Shown here: positions 1 through 5,417 of the stretch, one piece after another
Layout: the number at the start of each line of letters is the position of its first letter
Position numbering within the stretch: position 1 is the stretch's first letter
Origin: Bryobacterales bacterium
GTDB lineage: Bacteria; Acidobacteriota; Terriglobia; Bryobacterales; Bryobacteraceae
Assembly (NCBI GenBank): GCA_003142355.1
Contig: PLMF01000262.1
Location: 19,560 to 34,158 of the forward strand
Reading direction: 5' to 3'
DNA: 14,599 nt
Made by a program: the position numbers and the translations under genes
The notes under the pieces: model-generated
Told to the model about the DNA's origin: nothing
What the model saw: only the letters and a program-made list of their open reading frames with translations
Databases searched by the model: none

Positions 1-417
1 CTCTCCAACACCGTGCAGAACGCCATCATCGGCAACGACAACTCGCTAACCGGCGGCCTCGTCGGCGCCTTCGCGCTGATGGCCATCAATTACCTGGTCG
101 TGCGCTTCCTGTTCCGCCACCGGCGCCTCGACCAGGTCTTCGAGGGGAAACCGACGGTGCTGATCGAGGAGGGCCACGTTGTGGAGCACGCGCTAGCCCA
201 GGAGCTGCTGACGCGCGCGGAACTGATGACCGTCCTGCACCGCCAGGGTTTTTCCGAACTGGAGGAAGTGGAGGAGTGCGTCCTCGAGCCCGGCGGAATG
301 TTCGCCATTCGCGGGAAAAAGCCGCCGCTCGAAGAAGTCCAGCACCAGGAAGTGATGCGGCGCCTCGACCATCTCAGCGGCAAGCTGGATCTGCTGCTTC
401 AGCAAAGAGGCGCCTGA
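1..417 (+). CDS. DUF421 (YetF-like) membrane protein, C-terminal part
   Basis: The reading frame is open from base 1, so the gene starts before the window. The first visible residues (LSNTVQNAIIGNDNSLTGG) are the conserved loop of DUF421/YetF-family inner-membrane proteins, normally in the middle of the protein. A hydrophobic segment follows (about codons 20-35: GLVGAFALMAINYLVVRFLF). Then comes the soluble C-terminal domain with the typical phrases KPTVLIEEGHV and LLTRAELMTVLHRQGF. The tail (QHQEVMRRLDHLSGKLDLLLQQ) looks like a short amphipathic helix or coiled coil. The function of the family is poorly known; a role in membrane or stress physiology is only inferred. A GTG at 13 lies inside the conserved motif and is not a credible start. 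Confidence 0.85.
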   Translation, partial: LSNTVQNAIIGNDNSLTGGLVGAFALMAINYLVVRFLFRHRRLDQVFEGKPTVLIEEGHVVEHALAQELLTRAELMTVLHRQGFSELEEVEECVLEPGGMFAIRGKKPPLEEVQHQEVMRRLDHLSGKLDLLLQQRGA

Positions 418-492
418 ACCGTGCCATCGCCCGTGGCTTGTTGGCCAAAGAGTGTATGACATTGTATTGTAGAGTATGCGCTAAGGAGCCCT

Positions 493-777
493 ATGAGGAA
501 CAGCAAAGTCGTGTCGATCACCTTGCCGCCGGGCATGGCCGCGGAAGCCGAAGAACTGGCCAAGCAAGAAAAACGCACTATGAGCGAGCTTATGCGCGAG
601 GCCTTTCGGCGCTACCAGCGGCAACGGGAGTGGGACGAAGCCAATGCGTACGGACGCGCCAAGGCGAAGGAAAAGGGGATTACCGAAGCGGACGTGGTTC
701 GGCTGATTAAAGAGTTCCGCGCCGAAGAGGCCCCCCGGAAGGAAACCGGGCGCCGCCGAAGGAAAACCGGCTCGTGA
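493..777 (+). CDS. Ribbon-helix-helix (CopG/VapB-like) antitoxin
   Basis: A 94-residue basic protein. The N-terminus (residues 5-45) fits a ribbon-helix-helix DNA-binding fold: a short beta strand (VVSITLPP), then helix A (MAAEAEELAKQE) and helix B (TMSELMREAFRRYQRQ). The charged C-terminal tail would be the toxin-binding part. Start ATG 493 is preceded by AAGGAG at 483-488, a good ribosome binding site. Its stop overlaps the GTG start of the PIN-domain gene by 4 bases (GTGA), the usual arrangement in antitoxin-toxin pairs of the COG1569 PIN type. Such antitoxins bind and neutralise the toxin and repress their own promoter. The repeated TGTAT elements at 454-465 just upstream could be part of an operator, which I cannot prove. 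Confidence 0.8.
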   Translation: MRNSKVVSITLPPGMAAEAEELAKQEKRTMSELMREAFRRYQRQREWDEANAYGRAKAKEKGITEADVVRLIKEFRAEEAPRKETGRRRRKTGS

Positions 778-1216
778 TCGCCGCGGTCTGCGACAGCAAC
801 GTCTACATCTCCGCCATCGTCTTTGGCGGATCCCCCGTGACGTCGTCATGCTCGGCGAGCACCGGCAAATCCAGCTTGTCGTTTCGCCAGGGCTGGTTTC
901 CGAGGTCGAACGCGTGCTCGCGCGCAAGTTTGAATGGGAACAGCGCCGTGTGCGGCGGGTCTGCCAGCCCCTTTGGGAAGCTGTCCGACTCGTGAAACCG
1001 GTCGCCGGCGTAAGCGTTTGCCGCGATCCCAAAGATGACCATCTCCTAGCACTGGCCATTGACGGGGAAGCTCGGTACCTCATTACCGGAGACCGTGACC
1101 TTCTGGTACTCAGCCCATTCCACGCCATCCAGATCGTGACGCCCGCCCGATTCCTCGACAAGAAGCCCTGGGCCGCTCTCCCCCGCTTTCCTTCCCCACC
1201 CAAATCCGGGCAGTGA
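774..1216 (+). pseudogene. PIN-domain toxin (COG1569 type), frameshifted
   Basis: The gene starts at GTG 774, overlapping the antitoxin stop. The first ~20 codons give the PIN N-terminus (VCDSNVYISAIVFGGSP) with the first catalytic aspartate at residue 7. After the C-run at 832-836 the frame leads to unrelated sequence and a stop near 995. One extra C would join it to the next frame, reading SPRDVVMLGEHRQIQLVVSP. That second frame, open to 1216, carries the rest of the domain: the acidic SEVERVLARKF, DPKDDHLLALA and ITGDRDLL motifs. The family cleaves RNA with Mg2+. All PIN acidic motifs are present but in two frames, so the toxin is either inactivated by a one-base deletion in a homopolymer or the base is a sequence error. 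The downstream ATG 848 alone would lack the first catalytic Asp. Confidence 0.85.
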
Positions 1217-1256
1217 CAGTCGCTGAGATTCGGGGAGATCAGGTAGGATAAGAAAT

Positions 1257-1346
1257 GGAGGAATGGCCGAGCGGTTGAAGGCGGCGGTCTTGAAAACCGT
1301 TAACGGGGAAACTCGTTCGGGGGTTCGAATCCCTCTTCCTCCGCCA
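1257..1346 (+). tRNA. tRNA-Ser (UGA anticodon)
   Basis: A 90-nt cloverleaf with a long variable arm (class II). Acceptor strand GGAGGAA (1257-1263) pairs with TTCCTCC (1336-1342), followed by discriminator G1343 and an encoded CCA (1344-1346). The D-arm contains TGGCCGAGCGGTTGAAGG. The anticodon loop CTTGAAA holds TGA, and the T-loop TTCGAAT is canonical. The stem-loop-rich region at 1408-1450 follows. The last 23 bases, plus one base beyond, are repeated at 7184-7207, so the 3' end of this gene is a candidate integration site. Confidence 0.95.
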
Positions 1347-1347
1347 T
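1324..1347 (+). repeat. Direct repeat, copy 1: tRNA-Ser 3' end (candidate att site)
   Basis: These 24 bases (T-loop to CCA plus one base) match 7184-7207 at 22 positions; the last 17 bases are identical. Both differences are T to C (1325, 1330). The match stops one base after CCA, as expected when an element integrates at a tRNA 3' end and leaves the intact gene on one side. Confidence 0.7.
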
Positions 1348-1407
1348 ATAACTTAGAGCATACGCGGTTGCAACGTCGAATACTGTCCGTCGCCTGTGGC
1401 CTGTCAG

Positions 1408-1450
1408 ACGCCAGAAACGCCCTCGGTTTTGGCGAAAATCGGCCTGGCGT
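1408..1450. terminator. Terminator-like hairpin between tRNA-Ser and the DUF296 gene
   Basis: Perfect outer arms ACGCCAG (1408-1414) and CTGGCGT (1444-1450) enclose an inner stem CGGTTTT/AAAATCG around the loop GGCG (one G-U pair). It lies directly after the DUF296 stop codon and downstream of the tRNA, in a convergent intergenic region, so it may end transcription from both sides. A long T-run is missing, which lowers confidence. Confidence 0.4.
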
Positions 1451-1987
1451 TCAGCGGTAATCTTTGTCGGCCACTCTGGAGAGATCCAGATTGTCCGGGA
1501 GCACGCCCAGCGTCACCGCCGCAAAGGTGAATACGGTCGTCTCCGGCTCCAGATGTCCCCCGAAAGCCTTATCCGGTTCGGCCAGCGTTATATGCGCGTG
1601 GATCTGGCCATTCAGGATGTAGCCGTTCATGGAGGTGATGTCGGCGGGGCCGGTGGGATTTTTCACGAACACGTTTTTGGAGGGAAATGCGCGGTTGCTG
1701 ACCTGATGCACCTGGAAATTCCGCACCGATCCGGCGCCAGCCAGGATAACTGCATTTCGAATCTTATTCTCCTTTACCATTTGCTCCAGCCCGCCGAGCA
1801 ACTCCGCTTCGTACTTGAACCGCAGAATCAGCACGCGCTCAAACTGCGTTGGGATGGCGTAGACGGCCGGAACCTGCTCGCTGTTCGCCTTCCGGTCCCC
1901 CGGCGAGTTCTTGGTGATTTCGTGGCGGGTCTCCTGCGCACCCGCCAGGCAAGCCAGCGCCGCCGCTATGATGACGCACTCTTTCAT
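1451..1987 (-). CDS. Exported DUF296 (PPC-domain) protein
   Basis: 178 residues from ATG 1987. This start is chosen because it opens with a plausible signal peptide (MKECVIIAAALACLAGA, cleavage near AGA-QE). An in-frame ATG at 2047 would add a polar N-terminus in front of the hydrophobic stretch. No strong ribosome binding site decides between them. The mature part matches the DUF296/PPC domain: FERVLILRFKYEAELLGGLEQMVKENKIRNAVILAGAGS, then the histidine cluster IHAHITLAEPDKAFGGHL, which in this family forms a metal site. PPC domains occur in plant AT-hook DNA-binding proteins and in uncharacterised prokaryotic proteins; a secreted version is unlikely to bind DNA. Its position downstream of the UroD-like and corrinoid genes on the same strand may reflect co-transcription, but the gap is 127 bases. 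The role is unknown. Confidence 0.75.
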   Translation of the reverse strand: MKECVIIAAALACLAGAQETRHEITKNSPGDRKANSEQVPAVYAIPTQFERVLILRFKYEAELLGGLEQMVKENKIRNAVILAGAGSVRNFQVHQVSNRAFPSKNVFVKNPTGPADITSMNGYILNGQIHAHITLAEPDKAFGGHLEPETTVFTFAAVTLGVLPDNLDLSRVADKDYR

Positions 1988-2114
1988 GCGGAGATTGTGG
2001 CATCGCGTGCCAACGAGTTCGTTTTTAGTGAATTCCCGTTCCTTCATGATTTGAATTAACTCCGGTTTTCCAGCGCCTATCGCAGCGCATTTCAGCTTCT
2101 TACACTCGAAACCG

Positions 2115-2315
2115 CTAACTTGGAAGAGCTCCCGTGTCAAGAGTCGCCAGCAACTGCTCGCCGGGCTTTCTCCACGGGTGTCTCTTCTGCCCCGCGGCAC
2201 CCGGCGCCTGTTGCAGCGGGTCGACGTTTTCCGCCAGCGCTTCGCGTGTAACGGTCACGGCGCCCTGGGCGTTCCCTACCAGGATCGAATCACGCAGTTT
2301 TTGAAGATCCGCCAT
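2115..2315 (-). pseudogene. Truncated corrinoid (B12-binding) methyltransferase protein
   Basis: A 66-codon frame starting at ATG 2315 with a strong ribosome binding site (GGGAGG, core 2325-2321, 5 bases from the ATG). The first ~35 residues (MADLQKLRDSILVGNAQGAV, then TREALAENVDPLQ) look like the N-terminal four-helix cap of methyltransferase corrinoid proteins (MtaC/MtbC type). Intact members have about 200-230 residues, with a B12-binding DxHxxG domain after this cap. Here, after VDPLQ, the sequence turns into unrelated residues and stops; no DxHxxG domain is visible in any frame down to the DUF296 gene. It lies 101 bases after the UroD-like gene, where such a partner is expected. I read it as a 3'-truncated relic; a short unrelated protein is possible. 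Confidence 0.6.
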
Positions 2316-2416
2316 CGTTTCCTCCCTGCAACCAGGCGCGCAGCGCCCCTGTGCCGGACCATGGCATCATGTATGGGACCAGGTCGTGTTCGATCTCTGT
2401 CTGAGCCGTCATCGCG

Positions 2417-3520
2417 TCAAAGTGGCGTCGCGGCCAGGGACGCGTAGCTTGTATTGGTGATGGTATTGATCATCGCCCAGAAGTTCTCCATGGGCGTGTC
2501 CAGTTGAACGTTGTGGGTCGGTCCGAGGATCAGCCCTCCGTTCCTGCCCACCGTCTCCAACCGGCTCAGGACTTCGTTCCGCACATCCTCGGGACTGCCG
2601 AACGGCAGCGTGCGCTGCTCGTCGATCGAGCCCCAGAAGCAAAGGCGACCGCCGTATTCCCGCTTCAGCCTGGCTGGATCCATGCTGGCCGGCTGGATCG
2701 GGTTCAGCACGTCCAGCCCGATTTCGATCAGTTCCGGAATGATCGGATAGATGCACCCGTCGGAGTGATAGGCCACTTTCAGGCGCGGATTGATTGCCTT
2801 GAGTGTGGCGATGAAATGCGCCAGCCTGGGCTTTAAGTATCGGCGCCAGTGCGAGGGGGAAATCAGCATGGCTCTCTGCGTGCCGACGTCGTCCCCGATC
2901 CAGATCATATCTACGCCCATGCGGACCAGCCTCTCGGCGGCGGCCAGGTGATAACGGTAGGGCATTTCCAAAATGGACTCGGCTAGGTCCGGGTCTTCCA
3001 CGAAGTCCATCAGCAGTTGCTCAAGCCCCCGCAGCGCCCAGGCGGTCTCGAAAATCGTCGTCTTCGTAACGCCTACGATCCAATACTCATGCTTGAAATT
3101 GCTGATGAGGCGTTCCGCTTCTTCATACAGTTCCGGCCGGCCGGGGTCCGGGGGCTTGTATGTGCGCAGCGCCGCACGATCGGCGAGCGGACGCCCGACC
3201 GAGTCGGTATAGTGGCCAATCCCGAACGGCGTCGTATATGGAACGGATTTCCACGTGACCCCCCACTCGTCCACGTAGCTTCCCGCCTGCTGGTAATAGG
3301 AGGTGAGCCATCCCACGGAGGTGAGGAGCATGTCTTCGCCGAGCGAGCGCTCCAGTGCGTACGTGTTTTCTCCGCCATGGGGGTTGTCCAGTTTGTGGCC
3401 TTTTATACTGAGGTCGGCCCGCAGTCGCCCGGCAAACTCCGGCGTGAAACTCGCCTGCATGGGGCAGCGGTCCGGTTCCTCATGATTCAGCGCCGCGATC
3501 ACGCGCTCCCGATGCGTCAT
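2417..3520 (-). CDS. Uroporphyrinogen decarboxylase-superfamily protein (MtaA-like methyltransferase)
   Basis: 367 residues from ATG 3520. This start has a perfect AAGGAGG site 5 bases upstream (3532-3526), so the ATG ten codons further up (3550) is rejected. The N-terminus MTHRERVIAALNHEEPDR is the standard opening of URO-D superfamily proteins of the catabolic methyltransferase type, not of heme-pathway HemE. Later family blocks are GDDVGTQRAMLISPSHWRRY, the candidate metal motif YHSDGC (H252, C256), LDVLNPIQP and GPTHNVQLDTP (H336). Relatives such as MtaA and CmuA move a methyl group between a corrinoid protein and a thiol. The downstream corrinoid-protein relic supports this class of reaction. 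The substrate is unknown. It is divergent from the GntR regulator, whose operator may lie in the shared 3521-3739 region. Confidence 0.8.
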   Translation of the reverse strand: MTHRERVIAALNHEEPDRCPMQASFTPEFAGRLRADLSIKGHKLDNPHGGENTYALERSLGEDMLLTSVGWLTSYYQQAGSYVDEWGVTWKSVPYTTPFGIGHYTDSVGRPLADRAALRTYKPPDPGRPELYEEAERLISNFKHEYWIVGVTKTTIFETAWALRGLEQLLMDFVEDPDLAESILEMPYRYHLAAAERLVRMGVDMIWIGDDVGTQRAMLISPSHWRRYLKPRLAHFIATLKAINPRLKVAYHSDGCIYPIIPELIEIGLDVLNPIQPASMDPARLKREYGGRLCFWGSIDEQRTLPFGSPEDVRNEVLSRLETVGRNGGLILGPTHNVQLDTPMENFWAMINTITNTSYASLAATPL

Positions 3521-3638
3521 AGCGTCCTCCTTGGACGTCACTCCGGCCACCGCGCCTCCAAGAGTTTCAGTTCCGGAGATCCATTTTATGGCCGAACCGC
3601 CGGAGAATCAACTGGTTGCTTGCTGATTGTCGCGTAAG

Positions 3639-3653
3639 ATTATGAAACATAAT
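3639..3653. promoter_or_regulatory. Perfect palindrome in divergent intergenic region
   Basis: ATTATG-AAA-CATAAT, with two 6-base arms and a 3-base centre, lies in an AT-rich patch between the divergent UroD-like and GntR genes. It is a candidate operator or part of the leftward promoter. The binding protein is unknown. Confidence 0.35.
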
Positions 3654-3665
3654 GACAAATAACTT

Positions 3666-3674
3666 GGTATTACC
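3666..3674. promoter_or_regulatory. Candidate GntR (FadR-subfamily) operator
   Basis: GGTA-T-TACC, preceded by TT, resembles the TTGGTATACCAA-like operators of FadR-subfamily GntR regulators (UxuR/ExuR class). It lies between the two divergent genes, 24 bases upstream of the -35 box at 3698, and so could serve both directions. One half site is imperfect outside the core. Confidence 0.4.
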
Positions 3675-3692
3675 TCATACCTCAAACCTCAT
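3672..3692 (+). repeat. Three tandem heptamers next to the promoter
   Basis: ACCTCAT, ACCTCAA and ACCTCAT follow one another without spacers, ending 5 bases before the -35 box of the GntR promoter. Tandem heptamers of this kind are typical of direct-repeat activator sites (for example OmpR/PhoB-type boxes), but the binding protein here is unknown. Confidence 0.5.
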
Positions 3693-3697
3693 TTGGC

Positions 3698-3727
3698 TTG
3701 ACAGACTGACTTTTCAGGTCCTACACT
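3698..3727 (+). promoter_or_regulatory. Sigma70-like promoter for the GntR operon
   Basis: TTGACA at 3698-3703, an 18-base spacer and TACACT at 3722-3727. The predicted start of transcription near 3734 leaves a very short leader before ATG 3740, or about 36 bases before the in-frame ATG 3770. Confidence 0.55.
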
Positions 3728-3739
3728 GATGGATCGACG

Positions 3740-4489
3740 ATGCGACTCCACTCCCAGCGCCCGGCTTCCATGCCCCACTTTCGTTCCGTTGGGCGAAAGG
3801 ACTGCCTCGTGACTCGGGTGGTGCGGGCGATTGAGGGCCAGATCCTCGACGGGCACCTGGCGGTCGGAACCCGGCTGCCCCCTGAGCGGGATCTCGCGGA
3901 GAGCCTTGGGGTAAGCCGGCCGGTGGTTCGGGAAGCCGTGCGGATTCTGGTTACCAAGGGCCTGCTCGAAACGCGCCATGGCATCGGCACCACCGTGCGT
4001 GCCATCACCCGTGCGGAGGTCGTCAAGCCGCTGAACCTGTTGCTGCGGACCTGCGGGCAGGAAGTCAGCATCGAGCATCTGCACCAGGTGCGTTCGATCC
4101 TGGAGATCGAGAACGCCAGCCTCGCCGCGGAGATGGCCTCCGAGCCGGATCTCCAAGCTTTGCGCGCCGCGTGCGCAGCCATGCAGGCGTCGAGCTCCGA
4201 CCCGCAGCAGTTCGTGGTCAACGATGACGAATTCCATCGGCGGCTGGCGCAGACCACTCACAACCCGCTGCTGATGCTGCTGCTCGATTCGATCCATGAC
4301 CTGATGTCCGAGGTGCGGGCCGAAGTAGCGCATGAAACGGGATTGTTCGAGCGGGTCATGCCCACGCACTTGCGGATTCTGGAATGTATCGCCGCCCAGG
4401 ACAAGCGAGGCGCCCGGCGCGCCATGCGCGAACATCTCGAGATCGCATTGGCGATTCAGAACGAATTGCTGCTGCGCACCGCTCCATAG
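3740..4489 (+). CDS. FadR-subfamily GntR transcriptional regulator
   Basis: 249 residues. The N-terminal winged helix spans about residues 22-87: VVRAIEGQILDGHLAVGTRLPPERDLAESLGVSRPVVREAVRIL is the GntR signature, and GLLETRHGIGTTV is the wing. The all-helical FCD effector domain follows. Its likely metal or ligand residues are D162/D163, H166 (NDDEFHRRL), H210 (MPTHLRIL) and H232 (REHLE), the pattern of metal-containing FCD regulators that bind small carboxylates. The start is uncertain: ATG 3740 and ATG 3770 are both in frame and neither has a strong ribosome binding site. It heads an operon-like run with the epimerase and permease genes and probably controls them, and itself, through the palindrome at 3666-3674. 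The natural effector may be a hydroxy-acid or sugar acid (inference). Confidence 0.88.
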   Translation: MRLHSQRPASMPHFRSVGRKDCLVTRVVRAIEGQILDGHLAVGTRLPPERDLAESLGVSRPVVREAVRILVTKGLLETRHGIGTTVRAITRAEVVKPLNLLLRTCGQEVSIEHLHQVRSILEIENASLAAEMASEPDLQALRAACAAMQASSSDPQQFVVNDDEFHRRLAQTTHNPLLMLLLDSIHDLMSEVRAEVAHETGLFERVMPTHLRILECIAAQDKRGARRAMREHLEIALAIQNELLLRTAP

Positions 4490-4500
4490 CGGGCGGCTGC

Positions 4501-4533
4501 GCGGCCACTGGAGGAATCATGGCCGTAGCGGCC
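4501..4533 (+). promoter_or_regulatory. Overlapping alternative stems around a strong Shine-Dalgarno
   Basis: GGCCA (4503-4507) can pair with TGGCC (4520-4524), placing GGAGGA (4510-4515) in the loop. Alternatively GGCCG (4521-4525) can pair with CGGCC (4529-4533). The stems share bases 4521-4524 and exclude each other. The octamer GCGGCCAC is also repeated at 4501-4508 and 4528-4535. This may tune translation of the leader ORF and the epimerase gene; GC-rich chance pairing is the alternative. Confidence 0.25.
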
Positions 4534-4572
4534 ACAGCAGTGAGGCGCCTGGTGCGGGGAGTGGAAACGTGA
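4519..4572 (+). CDS. Possible 17-residue leader peptide before the epimerase gene
   Basis: ATG 4519 follows GGAGGA at 4510-4515, a far better ribosome binding site than most genes here have. It opens a 17-codon frame (MAVAATAVRRLVRGVET). Its TGA (4570-4572) overlaps the GTG start (4569-4571) of the epimerase gene, the geometry of translational coupling. No homology is recognised and the frame is short, so this is tentative. Confidence 0.3.
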   Translation: MAVAATAVRRLVRGVET

Positions 4573-5402
4573 AGATCGGGCTTGCTGTAGCCGCCGCCAA
4601 CGCGCTGCCGAGCGCGTTCGTGGTGTTTCGGGACGACCTGTGCCGTTCGGTGGACCGCTGCGCTGCGCTCGGCTACGACGGCGTGGAACTCGCGCTGCGC
4701 CATGCCTCTGAGGTCAACCTGCCGGAGTTGAAGCGCCGCCTGGCCGTGACCGGGCTGGAGGTCCCGTGCGTCTCGTCCGGGCAGGTCTTCGCGGCGGACC
4801 ACCTCTATTTCACCCACCCCGACCCGGCAGTGCGCGGCGCTGCGGTGGAACGTATTACGGAGATGATCCGGCTGGCCGCGGAACTCGGGGCGAAGGTCAA
4901 TACGGGCCGCGTGCGCGGCATCGTGCACGAAGGCGAATCGAGCGAGACCGCCGCCGCCCGGTATCTCGAGTGCATCCGACGCTGCGCTGGCGTCGCCGAG
5001 TCGCTGGGCGTGGAACTCCTGGTGGAGCCGGTCAACCGCTACGAAGTGAACTTCATCAATAACTGCACCCAGGGCCTGGAAATCGTCAGGCGCTCCGGAC
5101 TTCGGTCCGTGAAGCTCATGCCCGACCTGTTCCACATGAATATCGAGGACGCCTCTTTCCGCCGTGCGTTCGAAGCGGCGCGCGGCGAGATCGGCTACGT
5201 CCACGTGGCCGACAGCAACCGTCTCGCACCAGGCTGGGGGCACATTCCGTTCGACGAGGTTTTTCGAATCCTCGCCGATATCGGGTACGACGGCTATCTC
5301 ACGGCCGAGATCCTGCCCCAGCCGGATCCGGATTCCGCCGCCCAACAGGCCATCCGGTTTTTGCGGGACCGGCTGGCCGCGCGGCCGGCGGTGCCGGCCT
5401 GA
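4569..5402 (+). CDS. TIM-barrel sugar (phosphate) isomerase/epimerase
   Basis: 277 residues from GTG 4569, preceded by GGGGAG at 4556-4561. A longer frame upstream overlaps the GntR gene and is rejected because the barrel starts at VKIGLAVA. The protein belongs to the xylose-isomerase-like / AP-endonuclease-2 barrel family. Metal and catalytic positions are visible at strand ends: E in LLVEPVNRYEVNFINN, D and H in KLMPDLFHMNIED, H in YVHVADSNRLAPGWGHIPF, and E in YLTAEILP. The VADSNR-PG-GH phrase is seen in hydroxypyruvate isomerase-like and 5-keto-L-gluconate/tagatose epimerase-like members. It probably isomerises or epimerises a keto-sugar or keto-acid. It sits 79 bases after the GntR gene and 15 bases before the permease, so the substrate is probably linked to the imported acid. 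Confidence 0.85.
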   Translation: MKIGLAVAAANALPSAFVVFRDDLCRSVDRCAALGYDGVELALRHASEVNLPELKRRLAVTGLEVPCVSSGQVFAADHLYFTHPDPAVRGAAVERITEMIRLAAELGAKVNTGRVRGIVHEGESSETAAARYLECIRRCAGVAESLGVELLVEPVNRYEVNFINNCTQGLEIVRRSGLRSVKLMPDLFHMNIEDASFRRAFEAARGEIGYVHVADSNRLAPGWGHIPFDEVFRILADIGYDGYLTAEILPQPDPDSAAQQAIRFLRDRLAARPAVPA

Positions 5403-5417
5403 GCACCCGCTAATCGC

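Noticed and set aside
1263..1460. 65-codon frame starting in the tRNA
   Set aside because: It reads through the tRNA-Ser gene; the RNA structure explains the conservation.
1988..2200. N-terminal extension of the DUF296 protein (starts at 2200 or 2047)
   Set aside because: The added residues are not hydrophobic or conserved-looking and would bury the signal peptide; ATG 1987 is the better start.
3689..4435. 248-codon minus-strand frame over the GntR gene
   Set aside because: The + strand frame has an unmistakable GntR/FCD protein; the reverse frame has no recognisable domain.
4356..5345. 329-codon minus-strand frame over the epimerase gene
   Set aside because: Antisense to a clear TIM-barrel protein; composition (His/Arg/Ala rich) is that of a shadow frame.
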